Positions 36,990 to 46,056 of a stretch of 64,000 nt of DNA are shown piece by piece. This stretch comes from Methanobrevibacter oralis (GTDB lineage Archaea; Methanobacteriota; Methanobacteria; Methanobacteriales; Methanobacteriaceae), in NCBI RefSeq assembly GCF_001639275.1, contig NZ_LWMU01000070.1, forward strand, positions 1-64,000. Reading direction: 5' to 3'. Both the position numbers and the translations under genes were made by a program. The first letter of the stretch is position 1. Every line of letters starts with the position of its first letter. The notes beneath the pieces are model-generated. The model saw only the letters and a list, made by a program, of their open reading frames with translations. It did no database searches and was not told the origin of the DNA.

Positions 36990-37712
36990 TTATTTTAAAT
37001 AAGATTCAATAAGGTTACGTGTTTCATTAAGGGATTCCATTGGTATTCCTTTTGGTATTTCGCCAAGTTCTCCATCAACATCTTTTAGAATGCTTCCATT
37101 CATTCCTAAAAACATTCCTTCACTAACAGTTTCCATAAATGTTTGTGGTGGTAATAATGATACTCCAACATTTATTCCTTCTTTGATAGTTAAATCATTA
37201 GTTACAACTGTAATAGCTTTTTTTCTTAAATTAACATTACAAATCATTAATGAATCAGCATTTGGATGTTTAGTAACACTCATAACTTCTCCAATTTTTA
37301 TATCTATTCCTATAATGGGATCATTAATTGGACCAAGCGCTAACCTATTTTTAAGTCCTAATATAGTATCTAAGAAAAATTTTACCTTAGCAATATTCTC
37401 CATTGTTTTTTGTTTATCTTCTTTAGGAGCATTATTTAAGAATTTTTTATTCCAGTCATCTCCTCCTAAGCATTCAATGATTTTTTTGGTTTTTTCAATT
37501 AAAGTAGCTACATTTGGAGAATTTACAAGTTCATCTCCCTCAAGGTAAGAGTAGATTAATGATTGAAAATCACTATTCATGGTTTTAGCTACATCAATAG
37601 CTTGTTTTTTATTCCAATTTCCTCTAAATGATGCTGTTGGAATGAGATTTAAGTAGTTCTCTTTTGCTTTACTAGCTACTAAAATTCTATAATCTTTTGT
37701 TGTATCCCACAA
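36990..37712 (-). CDS. tRNA-binding (OB-fold) domain protein
   Basis: A 240-residue protein whose C-terminal half (about 128-215) is a tRNA_bind OB-fold like that of MetRS-beta/Arc1p/Trbp111: IDIKIGEVMSVTKHPNADSL with NLRKKAITVVTN and GMNGSILKD. The N-terminal half is helical, with DYRILVASKAKE at the start. Likely binds tRNA or assists an aminoacyl-tRNA synthetase in trans. It starts with TTG at 37712, with GGGGAT 6 bases upstream. It is monocistronic. Confidence 0.83.
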   Translation of the reverse strand: MWDTTKDYRILVASKAKENYLNLIPTASFRGNWNKKQAIDVAKTMNSDFQSLIYSYLEGDELVNSPNVATLIEKTKKIIECLGGDDWNKKFLNNAPKEDKQKTMENIAKVKFFLDTILGLKNRLALGPINDPIIGIDIKIGEVMSVTKHPNADSLMICNVNLRKKAITVVTNDLTIKEGINVGVSLLPPQTFMETVSEGMFLGMNGSILKDVDGELGEIPKGIPMESLNETRNLIESYLK

Positions 37713-37891
37713 TTTGAAATCCCCTTTATTTTTTAATATTTATTTAATTTTAAACTTTAATATATTTTTTCTATTTTAAAAAAGCTTTAATCTTTTATTA
37801 AAACATAAAGTATTTATATTAACAACAAAATAAACTTATACATATATATTAATCATTATTAAAGATTAATTTTTATCAGTGGTGTTAAAAA

Positions 37892-38296
37892 ATGGTTGAA
37901 GTATCAAAATTACGTAGTTTAGACATATACACAAATACTGGGCACTATGTTGGAAAAGTTGAAGACATTGTTCTTAATATTAGATTAGGTACTATTTCTA
38001 AATTGCAAGTAAGAGCTATTGAGCAAGAAAGAAGACCTGTTGGAATTATTGATCAATTTAGAGAAACTATTAGGGGAGCTCCAGAGGAAGCACATGTAAG
38101 ATCTTATCAAAGCGATTTATTAACTGTTGATTTTGATAAGGTACAAGCTATTGGGGATATTATGTTAATTAATCCTCGTGATATGAAAAAAATATCTCCA
38201 GAAAACCCTATTCCTGAAGCTGTTGCTCCTAATGTTGAGGGTGAAGCTCAACAAAAAATTGATAATAAACCTCAATTTGATATAGATAAATTCTGA
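37892..38296 (+). CDS. PRC-barrel domain protein
   Basis: A 134-residue protein with a PRC-barrel fold over residues 1-98: SKLRSLDIYTNTGHYVGKVE and DIVLNIRLGTISKLQVR, ending at IGDIMLINPRDMKK. The C-terminal tail (VAPNVEGEAQQKIDN) is flexible. PRC barrels appear in RimM and photosynthetic H subunits, and archaeal single-domain members (CdpB-type) take part in cell division. Here the role cannot be decided. It is monocistronic, and CTTATACATATATA lies about 55 bases upstream as a likely TATA region. Confidence 0.85.
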   Translation: MVEVSKLRSLDIYTNTGHYVGKVEDIVLNIRLGTISKLQVRAIEQERRPVGIIDQFRETIRGAPEEAHVRSYQSDLLTVDFDKVQAIGDIMLINPRDMKKISPENPIPEAVAPNVEGEAQQKIDNKPQFDIDKF

Positions 38297-38363
38297 TTAT
38301 TTAATCTTCAATTTTCTTTTTTTATTTAATTTTTTTTATTTTAGTACTTATGTCGTGATTTTA

Positions 38364-39128
38364 ATGAGAATAGGTATTATTGGCTGTGGAGCTATTGCTA
38401 ATATTATTATAAGTAATATAACTTCTGAAGATAGTGGTATTGATGTTGTATATTTCTTTGATAGTGATATTGAGCGAGCAGAGAACTTAGCAGAATTGGC
38501 TAATGGAATTGCTGTTTTAGATTTTAAAGATATGCTTAACGATGTTGATTTGGTTTTAGAATGTGCTTCTCCAGATTCTGTTAAAACATATGCTCCTACA
38601 ATTTTAGAACATGGATGTGACATGATTATTATGAGTATTGGAGCATTTATGGATAAAGAATTTTACATGAAAGCGTTAAAAATAGCTAAAGATAATAATG
38701 CTAGAATACATTTACCTTCAGGTGCTGTTGTAGGTTTAGATGGAATTAAAGCTGTAGCTAATTTTAATTTGGAAGAAGTAAATCTTGTAACACGCAAATC
38801 ACCAAAGTCACTTGGAAAAGATATTAATACTGAAGAGGTACTGTTTGAAGGTAAAGCTTCTGATGCTGTTAAAAAGTTCCCATTTAATATTAATGTTGCT
38901 GCAACAATTAGTTTAGCTTGTAATCAGGATATTAATGTAAAAATTATTGTAGATCCTAAAGTAGATAGGAATGTTCATGAAATTACTGTTCGTGGAGATT
39001 TTGGTGAGTTTAAAACCACTACTATGAATTATCCTTGTTCTACTAATCCAAAAACAAGTATGTTAGCAGCACTTTCAGCTATTAAATTACTTAAAAGTTT
39101 CAATGAAACTATTAGTGTGGGAATGTAA
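38364..39128 (+). CDS. nadX: L-aspartate dehydrogenase NadX
   Basis: NAD(P)-dependent oxidation of L-aspartate to iminoaspartate, replacing NadB in de novo NAD synthesis. The Rossmann start IGIIGCGAIAN (residues 3-13), IHLPSGAVVGLDGIKAV near 118 and the His-containing VDPKVDRNVHEITVRGDFGEF are family markers. About 254 residues. ATG 38364 is chosen with CGTGAT upstream; a GTG at 38355 is in frame. The stop is immediately followed by thg1, so this is an operon. Works with NadA (15427) and NadC (18055). Confidence 0.95.
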   Translation: MRIGIIGCGAIANIIISNITSEDSGIDVVYFFDSDIERAENLAELANGIAVLDFKDMLNDVDLVLECASPDSVKTYAPTILEHGCDMIIMSIGAFMDKEFYMKALKIAKDNNARIHLPSGAVVGLDGIKAVANFNLEEVNLVTRKSPKSLGKDINTEEVLFEGKASDAVKKFPFNINVAATISLACNQDINVKIIVDPKVDRNVHEITVRGDFGEFKTTTMNYPCSTNPKTSMLAALSAIKLLKSFNETISVGM

Positions 39129-39851
39129 ATGAAAGAATATGAAGTTTATTCAGCTTTAAAGGTTCCAATAAATTCTAAAATCATTGTAAGACTGGATGGT
39201 AGAGCGTTCCATGCATTAGCTAATAATTTAAATTTAAAAAAGCCTTATGATAAAGATTTTTATAAATTAATGGAAGGTGTATGTGTGGATTTGTTTAAAG
39301 AGTTTGGTGCTTCATTTATTTACACATTTTCTGATGAAATTAATATATTGTTAGATAATATTCCTTTTAATGGTCGTGTTGAAAAATTAGATTCAGTAAT
39401 AGCTAGTTTTGCTTCTTCTTCATTTATGATGCATTTAAATAAAAATATAAAAAAAGCTGTTGCTTTTGATAGTAGAATTATTCCTGTTGTTGATGAAAAT
39501 ATTGTTAAATATTTTAAATGGAGACAAGATGAATCTTGGAAAAATTGTATTAATTCATATGGGATTTGGCTTTTAAAATCTAAATATTCAGATAATGAAG
39601 CTAGTGATAAAATAAAAGGACTCAAATCAAATGAAATCCATGAATTATTGTTTCAGGACAATATTAACTTAAATGATGTTGATAATTATAAAAAAAGAGG
39701 CATTGCAATATATAGATCTATTAAAAAAGTAGAAGGATATAACAAAAAAGAAAATAAAAAACAAGTTTCCAATAGAAGTTTTATAAATGCTGATTGGAAT
39801 ATTCCTATATTTAATGAAAAGTTTTTCAAAGAAATTAATGTGATAAAATGA
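39129..39851 (+). CDS. thg1: tRNA(His) guanylyltransferase-like protein (Thg1/TLP)
   Basis: 3'-5' nucleotide-adding polymerase family. Archaeal members repair 5' ends of tRNA or add G-1 in a template-dependent way. The catalytic metal motif RLDGRAFH is at 21-28 and TFSDEINIL near 65-73 supplies the second carboxylates. FASSSFMM and a KWRQDESWKN segment are typical. The 240-residue length is normal. ATG follows the nadX stop with no gap, and its end overlaps the JAMM gene start (ATGA). Confidence 0.94.
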   Translation: MKEYEVYSALKVPINSKIIVRLDGRAFHALANNLNLKKPYDKDFYKLMEGVCVDLFKEFGASFIYTFSDEINILLDNIPFNGRVEKLDSVIASFASSSFMMHLNKNIKKAVAFDSRIIPVVDENIVKYFKWRQDESWKNCINSYGIWLLKSKYSDNEASDKIKGLKSNEIHELLFQDNINLNDVDNYKKRGIAIYRSIKKVEGYNKKENKKQVSNRSFINADWNIPIFNEKFFKEINVIK

Positions 39852-40519
39852 GCTTTCTTTCAAAATTATTTAATAATGGTGAAGAATTTAGAGAAGTGCG
39901 AGTTGACAGGGAAGTTCTTGAATCTGTAATATACTATGCTAAAAAAGCTTTTCCTGATGAATTTTTAGCTTTTTTTGATGGTGAAATAATTGATAAGGTA
40001 CTATATATTACTAGTTTAATATTTTTACCTGGAGAAACTGGTCATACTGGAGCTGTTGTCCATACAGAAATGTTACCAACTGCTATGAAATATTGGGGTA
40101 GTGTACATTCACATCCAGGACCAAGTGCAGATCCTTCTGGTGCAGATTTACAAACATTTTCCAAACATGGCTTTTTTCACATGATAGTATGTCTTCCTTA
40201 TAGTTTAGAAACATTTAAAGCTTATGATAGGTATGGGAATAATCAGGATTATACAGTTGGTGATTATAGTCATTTAATTGATGATGATGAATTAGATATT
40301 TTTGATGAAGATGATATTGTAAATGATAATGATGATTTTAAACCTGGCTTTTTTGATGAAGAAGATGATGAATTCTTTAAAACATTAGATGATGAGAAAT
40401 CTGATGAGTATTCTAAATATGAAAATAATCATATTACAGCTTCGCCAAATGAAGTTCTTTTTATACAAATTGATAAAAATGGTAATATAAAAAATGTTAC
40501 TCGAAAACCCAAAGAATAA
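39848..40519 (+). CDS. JAMM/MPN metalloprotease with acidic tail
   Basis: Mov34/MPN/PAD-1 family zinc isopeptidase. The full JAMM set is present: E38 (PDEFL), H87 and H89 (HSH) and Asp100 in HPGPSADPSGAD. Archaeal relatives remove ubiquitin-like SAMPs. Residues 1-135 are the catalytic domain. Residues 140-195 are an extremely acidic Asp/Glu-rich linker, and the C-terminal ~30 residues form a small strand unit (EVLFIQIDKNGNI). It is translationally coupled to thg1. The substrate is unknown. Confidence 0.88.
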   Translation: MSFLSKLFNNGEEFREVRVDREVLESVIYYAKKAFPDEFLAFFDGEIIDKVLYITSLIFLPGETGHTGAVVHTEMLPTAMKYWGSVHSHPGPSADPSGADLQTFSKHGFFHMIVCLPYSLETFKAYDRYGNNQDYTVGDYSHLIDDDELDIFDEDDIVNDNDDFKPGFFDEEDDEFFKTLDDEKSDEYSKYENNHITASPNEVLFIQIDKNGNIKNVTRKPKE

Positions 40520-40534
40520 TTTCAATTTTAAAAA

Positions 40535-40575
40535 ATAAAAAAAACAACGTGGTGAAAATAATCCATTGTTTTTTA
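40535..40575. terminator. Convergent terminator candidate
   Basis: An A-rich arm (ATAAAAAAAACAA) and a matching T-rich arm (TTGTTTTTTAT) flank TGG/CCA, forming an imperfect dyad between the convergent JAMM and serA genes. It would give a T tract on both strands, as archaeal termination needs. The right arm reaches the serA stop codon. Confidence 0.4.
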
Positions 40576-42147
40576 TAATTCTAATCTAATAGCTTCATAC
40601 ACATTATCTAAGTTTTGAATTTCTTTAACAACATCATTTGGAACTTCTTTATCTAAAGTTAAAATCATAATGGCTCTTCCACCTTTTTTATCTCTTCCAA
40701 CTTGCATAATTCCAATGTTGACATCATGTTTACCTAATTTGGTGCCAATTTTTCCAATACTGCCTGGAACATCTTCATATTTGGCAATAAACATGTGTCC
40801 TTTTGGCACTACATCTACCCAATAACCATTTACTTTTAAAATTCTGGCTTCATGTAATGTGGTTCCTTCAGCAGAGAATGTATTTTCATCACTTTTAGCT
40901 ATTACTTTAATTAAAGATTCATATCCTTTTGCATTATTTTTTCTACCTTCAGTAATGCTAATTCCACGATTTTTAGCTACTAATGTAGCGTTAACAGTAT
41001 TAACTGGGGAGCTTAAAAATGGATTTACTGCTCCTTGAATTACAGTTCGGGTTAAAAGTTCAAGATTATCGATTTCAGCTAAATCTCCACTATAGATGAT
41101 TTCAATTTCTTTTAATTTTCCATTAACTCCTTGGGAGATAAAACTACCTAATTTTTCAGCTAATTCTAAATAAGGAGATAATTCTTGGAAAGTATTATTG
41201 TCAATACGTGGCATGTTTAAAACATTTTGAGGTGTTCCGCCTTTGAATAAGTCGATAATTTCATCAGCAACAATAATAGCGGCGTCTCTTTGAGCTTCTT
41301 TAGTAGAAGCAGCAATGTGTGGAGTTAATACAATATTGTCAAGTTCTAATAATTTAGAATCTTTTGCAGGTGGTTCTTCTTCGTATACATCAAGTGCAGC
41401 TCCACCAATTTTATTTTCAGATAAAGCAACATAAAGTGCTTCTTCATCAATGATTCCACCACGTGCACAATTAGCAATAAATGCAGAATCTTTCATTATT
41501 TCAAATTCATCGGTTGAAATTAAATGTTTTGTTTCAGGAGTAAGTGGTACATGTATTGTAATAAAATCAGCATTTTTAAGAACACTTTCTAAATCAGTTA
41601 GCTCAACACCCATTTGTTTTGCAACTTCTTTAGGTAAGTATGGATCATATGCCATTGCATCCATTTCAAAGGCTTTACATCTGTTAACTACTTGAGAACC
41701 GATTCTACCCATTCCAATTATACCAAGAGTTTTTTTTCTAAGTTCAACTCCCATGAACCTTTTCTTTTCCCATTTTCCACTTTTTACAGATTTATCAGCA
41801 ATTGATATTTTACGAGCAACATTAAGTAATAATCCCATGGTGTGTTCAGCTACAGTAATTGAAGTTGATTCTGGAGAGTTAACTACCATAATTCCTTTTT
41901 CGGTAGCTGCATTTAAATCAATATTATCTACTCCAACACCCGCTCTTGCGATTATTTTTAAGTTTGAAGCATTTTCAATTACTTCTCTTGTAACTTTTGT
42001 TCGACTCCTAACTACAATTCCGTCATATTCGTTAATAGTATTTACTAACTTTTCAGGGGTGATGCTAGTGTCTACAACAACTTCAGCAACTTTTTTTAGA
42101 TTTTCAATACCCTTTTCATTAATTGCATCAGCAATAAGTACTTTCAT
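40573..42147 (-). CDS. serA: D-3-phosphoglycerate dehydrogenase
   Basis: First step of serine synthesis: oxidises 3-phosphoglycerate to phosphohydroxypyruvate with NAD. The 524-residue long form has a substrate domain, an NAD domain ([12 protein letters not shown] near 143), the catalytic Arg in [14 protein letters not shown], the Glu in DVYEEEPP and the His in LTPHIAAST. The ASB domain (about 320-445) and C-terminal ACT domain (from about 450, [16 protein letters not shown]), which senses amino acids, follow. ATG 42147. It stands alone. Confidence 0.97.
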   Translation of the reverse strand: MKVLIADAINEKGIENLKKVAEVVVDTSITPEKLVNTINEYDGIVVRSRTKVTREVIENASNLKIIARAGVGVDNIDLNAATEKGIMVVNSPESTSITVAEHTMGLLLNVARKISIADKSVKSGKWEKKRFMGVELRKKTLGIIGMGRIGSQVVNRCKAFEMDAMAYDPYLPKEVAKQMGVELTDLESVLKNADFITIHVPLTPETKHLISTDEFEIMKDSAFIANCARGGIIDEEALYVALSENKIGGAALDVYEEEPPAKDSKLLELDNIVLTPHIAASTKEAQRDAAIIVADEIIDLFKGGTPQNVLNMPRIDNNTFQELSPYLELAEKLGSFISQGVNGKLKEIEIIYSGDLAEIDNLELLTRTVIQGAVNPFLSSPVNTVNATLVAKNRGISITEGRKNNAKGYESLIKVIAKSDENTFSAEGTTLHEARILKVNGYWVDVVPKGHMFIAKYEDVPGSIGKIGTKLGKHDVNIGIMQVGRDKKGGRAIMILTLDKEVPNDVVKEIQNLDNVYEAIRLEL

Positions 42148-42389
42148 ATTTTCACCATAAAAATTAATTTGTAATAATAAGCATTGATTAAATTTATGTT
42201 ATTTATTATATTTAAAATTAAAGAAAATTATTAATTAATTATAAACTTAATTAATTTATTTAAATTAACGAAGTAACATAGCTTTATTTTATAAATGGGG
42301 TAAATATAAGGTAGTTATTAAAACTTTGGCCCTTAATTTTTAAAAATAGCTATTTATTTATAATACTGTTATTCAAAGATATTTTATAG

Positions 42390-43193
42390 GTGATTATTAT
42401 TTTCAATGGCAATTTAGAATTTAAAGATAAGAATATACCAAAAACAATCTTAGGTCATGCACCATTTATTGCTGAAGATTATTTTGGCCATAGATCTAGG
42501 ATTTATCAACTTGATTTAATGAATAACCCTCATAATATTGCTGATGTCATTATTGAATCTTATAACCAAGGAGTAAGAGCAATAAATTTAGTAAATAAAA
42601 AACCTTTGTTAAAAGCTTATGATATTGCTTGTGAGGAAGGTTGTGAAATGAAAGTAATAGCTACTATTGGCAAGTCTGATGTTGATTATTTAATGCCTAA
42701 TTATGATGTAGCTAAAGAAGTTGATTGGGAAGGTGATATTGAGCTATTTTCAAATTATGATTGTCCTTTAATGTTAATTGATGAATTTATTGTTGATGGT
42801 TATGATTGGAAATTGACTTCTGAAATTTTATCTGAAATTAATAATATTGGTTCTCTATCGGGGTTAATAACTGCTTTTCCATCTAAAACAACAGATTTAA
42901 TTAAAGAAAATTTGGATTTAAATTTGTTTGATTTTTATATGATTCCATTAAATTTTTTATCATATATGATGGATATTAAATCATTTTTACCAAGTCAAAG
43001 AGAAGAATTTAGGCAAAAAATAATTGAACTAAATAAAAAAATAATAGCCACTAAGATTCTTGCAGCTGGAATTCAGATGCCTGAAGAAGCATTTGCTTTT
43101 TTTAAAAAACTTAATTATGTTGATTGTGTTGCAATAGGAGTAGCTAAAAAAGAAGAGGCTAAAAAAGATTTTTCACTTCTTAGGGATTTTTAA
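42390..43193 (+). CDS. Predicted TIM-barrel protein, function unknown
   Basis: Not assigned. The 267-residue soluble protein has a TILGHAPFIAEDYFGHRSR opening, GVRAINLVN, KVIATIGKS, and an ending VDCVAIGVAKKEEAKKDF. The last reads like the final strand/helix of an aldo-keto-reductase-like barrel (KIIATKILAAGIQMPEEAF just before it), but no Asp-Tyr-Lys-His catalytic set could be confirmed. The GTG at 42390 overlaps the only SD (AGGTGA); ATT 42399 is better spaced, so the true start is uncertain. Its end overlaps the Cys-rich gene by 14 bases. Confidence 0.65.
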   Translation: MIIIFNGNLEFKDKNIPKTILGHAPFIAEDYFGHRSRIYQLDLMNNPHNIADVIIESYNQGVRAINLVNKKPLLKAYDIACEEGCEMKVIATIGKSDVDYLMPNYDVAKEVDWEGDIELFSNYDCPLMLIDEFIVDGYDWKLTSEILSEINNIGSLSGLITAFPSKTTDLIKENLDLNLFDFYMIPLNFLSYMMDIKSFLPSQREEFRQKIIELNKKIIATKILAAGIQMPEEAFAFFKKLNYVDCVAIGVAKKEEAKKDFSLLRDF

Positions 43194-43575
43194 AATCAAC
43201 TATTTCATACTCTTTAAACGGAACAATATTTTTTTGTTTAAATTCTTGGTTTAATTTTTTTAAACCTTCATCTAAATCTTTTATATTTTTATTAGATGGC
43301 TTTTTGCTTGTGATTTGTAGGTATTGTCTTGGGTTTATTTGACAGTATTCGCAGGTAAAGTTACAACATCTATTTTTTTCTTCACAACCGTAACCTTCTT
43401 GAGCCTCATCAGTACCGATTACTATATCATCTAGAATATGTGCTACTCTCTCATCAGATGCAAACATGGCAACTTTTTGAGAGTATCCACAAATACCTAT
43501 TGCTTTTTGTCCCTGATAATTACAAACCCATTTAATTGGGTAGTTTTTAAGTCCATCTATTTTTAAATCTTCCAT
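43180..43575 (-). CDS. Cysteine-rich hypothetical protein
   Basis: A 131-residue protein of unknown function. Cys residues at 18, 29, 64, 70, 71, 75 and 78 include a cluster of the form C-x5-CC-x3-C-x2-C, suggesting a zinc or Fe-S site. The N-terminal half is strand-rich (KWVCNYQGQKAIGICGYS). The C-terminal half is a Lys-rich helix. It lies one base downstream of the HTH regulator gene, so the two are probably co-transcribed and functionally linked. Confidence 0.65.
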   Translation of the reverse strand: MEDLKIDGLKNYPIKWVCNYQGQKAIGICGYSQKVAMFASDERVAHILDDIVIGTDEAQEGYGCEEKNRCCNFTCEYCQINPRQYLQITSKKPSNKNIKDLDEGLKKLNQEFKQKNIVPFKEYEIVDFKNP

Positions 43576-43576
43576 A

Positions 43577-44518
43577 CTATCTCTCTTTTCTTTCTCTAAT
43601 CATTTTTAATAACTCTTTTGAATGTTCAAATTCTTTTAATTCCCAAGATTTTATTACAGGAATACTATTAAGAGATTCTTTAATTTTATCATTATTTATT
43701 ATAAATACTGGTTCTGAGGTAGTTACCATTGATAAGTCTTTTAGAGGTATTGCCATTCTTTTTAAAGTTTTTTCGCTTCTATTTTTTTCAATATTAGTTA
43801 TTAGTGTGGAAAGATCTTTTGAGCTTTTTATTTTAGCTACTGCATCAAAAGGACTTTTATTTGTTAATATAACTCCATATCCAAGTTTTGATAAATCATC
43901 AGTTCCTTCTCCAATCTGGTTATATTCAATTACATCTTCTGTTGGCTGTTTTAAAAGATCTATATCAAGGGTTACTTTTGTATTTAAAATTTCTTCTAAA
44001 ATCATTGCAGTTTCTGTATTTGCACGAACGATTTCATTTTCGTATTTATACATTGTAGCTCTAGATACATGAGCTAAATCTGCTAGATCTTTTAATGAAA
44101 GGGAATATTCTTCTCGGTATTGTTTTATAATATTACCGTCAATTTTAACAAAGTATCCTCCTCTGTCTGCAAGAATTTCAGGATATTCATTATAAATAAT
44201 CATATTTTTCAATGTTTCGAAGTTAATTGTTGGAATATCATATCTCTCATAGATTACTCCTTCTTCTAAAAGTCCATTTCTAGATTTTGCACCAACAATG
44301 ATGGGGGATGCTAAGAAAATATTAGCTAATTGTTTCATTTCATAAGCATTTCTCTCATTAATACTATCTATATTTAAAAATGTTTTTAAAAGTAAAATTA
44401 ATAAGTTTTTACGAGCTACAATATCAAAAGAACCTTGTTCGTAAATATCTGAAGTTTTATATCCTTCTAATTTAAGTAAGTTTTCAATTTCTTGTAGCAT
44501 TCTACTTCGAGTTAACAT
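43577..44518 (-). CDS. Archaeal HTH-type transcriptional regulator (XRE-like)
   Basis: A 313-residue regulator of the archaeal putative-HTH family. Residues 1-125 resemble a restriction-endonuclease-like fold (SFDIVARKNLLILLLKTFLN). The XRE-type helix-turn-helix lies at about 133-163 (LSLKDLADLAHVSRATMYKYE). A C-terminal domain ends near 313. No catalytic residues are claimed. It is divergent from tiaS and upstream of the Cys-rich gene. It may autoregulate through the 67-base divergent intergenic region. Confidence 0.85.
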   Translation of the reverse strand: MLTRSRMLQEIENLLKLEGYKTSDIYEQGSFDIVARKNLLILLLKTFLNIDSINERNAYEMKQLANIFLASPIIVGAKSRNGLLEEGVIYERYDIPTINFETLKNMIIYNEYPEILADRGGYFVKIDGNIIKQYREEYSLSLKDLADLAHVSRATMYKYENEIVRANTETAMILEEILNTKVTLDIDLLKQPTEDVIEYNQIGEGTDDLSKLGYGVILTNKSPFDAVAKIKSSKDLSTLITNIEKNRSEKTLKRMAIPLKDLSMVTTSEPVFIINNDKIKESLNSIPVIKSWELKEFEHSKELLKMIRERKER

Positions 44519-44585
44519 TCAAAACCTCTTATTTAATTAAAATTATATATTAATTATAAAGCTAATATATTTTATATAATTTAAG

Positions 44586-45851
44586 GTGATTATAATTAAC
44601 TATTTACATATTGGAATTGATGATACAGATTCTCCTGATGGAATGTGTACAACATATTTAGCTAGTCAAATTATTAATAAGTTACATGATAATGGAATCG
44701 ATATTATTGGTTATCCTAGATTAATAAGATTAAATCCTTTTGCAAAATTTAAGACACGTGGTAATGGTGGTGTTTCTTTTAAGATTTTAAATGATAATAA
44801 TGTTGATCTGGCTAAAAAAATAGTTTTAAGTGAAGTTAAAAGATTATCAGTATTTGATTGTGATAATACAAATCCTGGTGTTGTTTTTTATGATGGAGAT
44901 ATTACTCAAGAAATGAGGGATTACGCTTTAAGAGCTATTTATTCTTTTATTACTATTGATGAGGCTTATGAATTTGGAAAGTCTGTTGGATGTGAGATGC
45001 ACAAATTTAAAAAAGGTAGGGGGATTATTGGTTCTATTGCAGCTATTAGTTTGGCTTTAGATGATTTTACTTATGAATTGTTAACATATAGAATTCCTAA
45101 AAACTATGGGTCTAAAAGGCAAATTGATTATGAATCTGTTTATAATATGGATAGGCAAACTTTTCCAGATACTTTTGAAAATATTGATTATGAGGAAAAG
45201 TATGTTGCAATTGAACCTAAAACATCTTGTCCAGTTTTATATGGAATTAGATCTAATACTCCTGATGTTTTATTAAAGGCTAAAAATATGGTAAAAGTTA
45301 ATGAAGAAATTCAAGACTACTGTATTTTTAAAACAAATCAACATACAGACATGCATATTCAAAAAGCAGAAAATATTGCATCAATGAAACAATATGGATG
45401 TTATGAAGTAGTAGGAACTGTTAAAAACAATCCTAGAATAATTGATGGAGGTCATTTATTTTTTTATATTTTTGATGAAACATCAGATATTGAATGTGGA
45501 GCATATGAACCAACAAAATCATTTAGAAAAACGGTTTCAGATTTACGTCCTGGAGATATTATTAAGCTTTATGGTGGTATTGGGGAGAAAAACACTTTTA
45601 ATATTGAAAAATTTCAAGTTATCAAATTAAATGTGTTTCAATATCAAAATCCAATCTGCAAATGTGGAAAAAGAATGACTTCTGCTGGAAAAAATAAAGG
45701 TTTTAAATGCAGGAAATGTGGGAATAAAATTAAGTCAAATGAAAAACTTAAAATTAGAATTGAAAGAAGATTAAAAAACTCTTCGTTTTATGAAACTCCA
45801 GTTTCTGCTAGGCGACATTTATCAAAACCAATTTGCCGATTTAATTTATAG
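44586..45851 (+). CDS. tiaS: tRNA(Ile2) 2-agmatinylcytidine synthetase TiaS
   Basis: ATP-dependent enzyme that attaches agmatine to C34 of tRNA(Ile2), allowing AUA decoding in archaea. The N-terminal HIGIDDTDSPDGMCTTYLA, FKTRGNGGVS and KKGRGIIGSIAAI, the OB-fold (VVGTVKNNPRII) and the C-terminal zinc ribbon (CKCGKRMTS, then CRKCGNK) are all present, at 421 residues. The GTG at 44586 lies inside the SD (AGGTGA 44584-44589); ATT 44595 would give a normal spacing and an N-terminus NYLHIGIDD closer to the family. It is divergent from the HTH gene. Confidence 0.94.
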   Translation: MIIINYLHIGIDDTDSPDGMCTTYLASQIINKLHDNGIDIIGYPRLIRLNPFAKFKTRGNGGVSFKILNDNNVDLAKKIVLSEVKRLSVFDCDNTNPGVVFYDGDITQEMRDYALRAIYSFITIDEAYEFGKSVGCEMHKFKKGRGIIGSIAAISLALDDFTYELLTYRIPKNYGSKRQIDYESVYNMDRQTFPDTFENIDYEEKYVAIEPKTSCPVLYGIRSNTPDVLLKAKNMVKVNEEIQDYCIFKTNQHTDMHIQKAENIASMKQYGCYEVVGTVKNNPRIIDGGHLFFYIFDETSDIECGAYEPTKSFRKTVSDLRPGDIIKLYGGIGEKNTFNIEKFQVIKLNVFQYQNPICKCGKRMTSAGKNKGFKCRKCGNKIKSNEKLKIRIERRLKNSSFYETPVSARRHLSKPICRFNL

Positions 45852-46056
45852 TTTTTTAGAATTTATTTGTTTTTATTTTTAATTATATTTGTTTTAAGAG
45901 ATTTTTATATTTTTCACTTTTTATGAACTATTTTATTAGTTTTAGCTATTTTTATTCATATTTTGTGAATTTTTTGACTTTTAATTCGATTAATTTATAT
46001 ATTATGTTATAAAAAATTATTATGAGGAAAAGTTAGATTATAATTTTTTTTTACAT

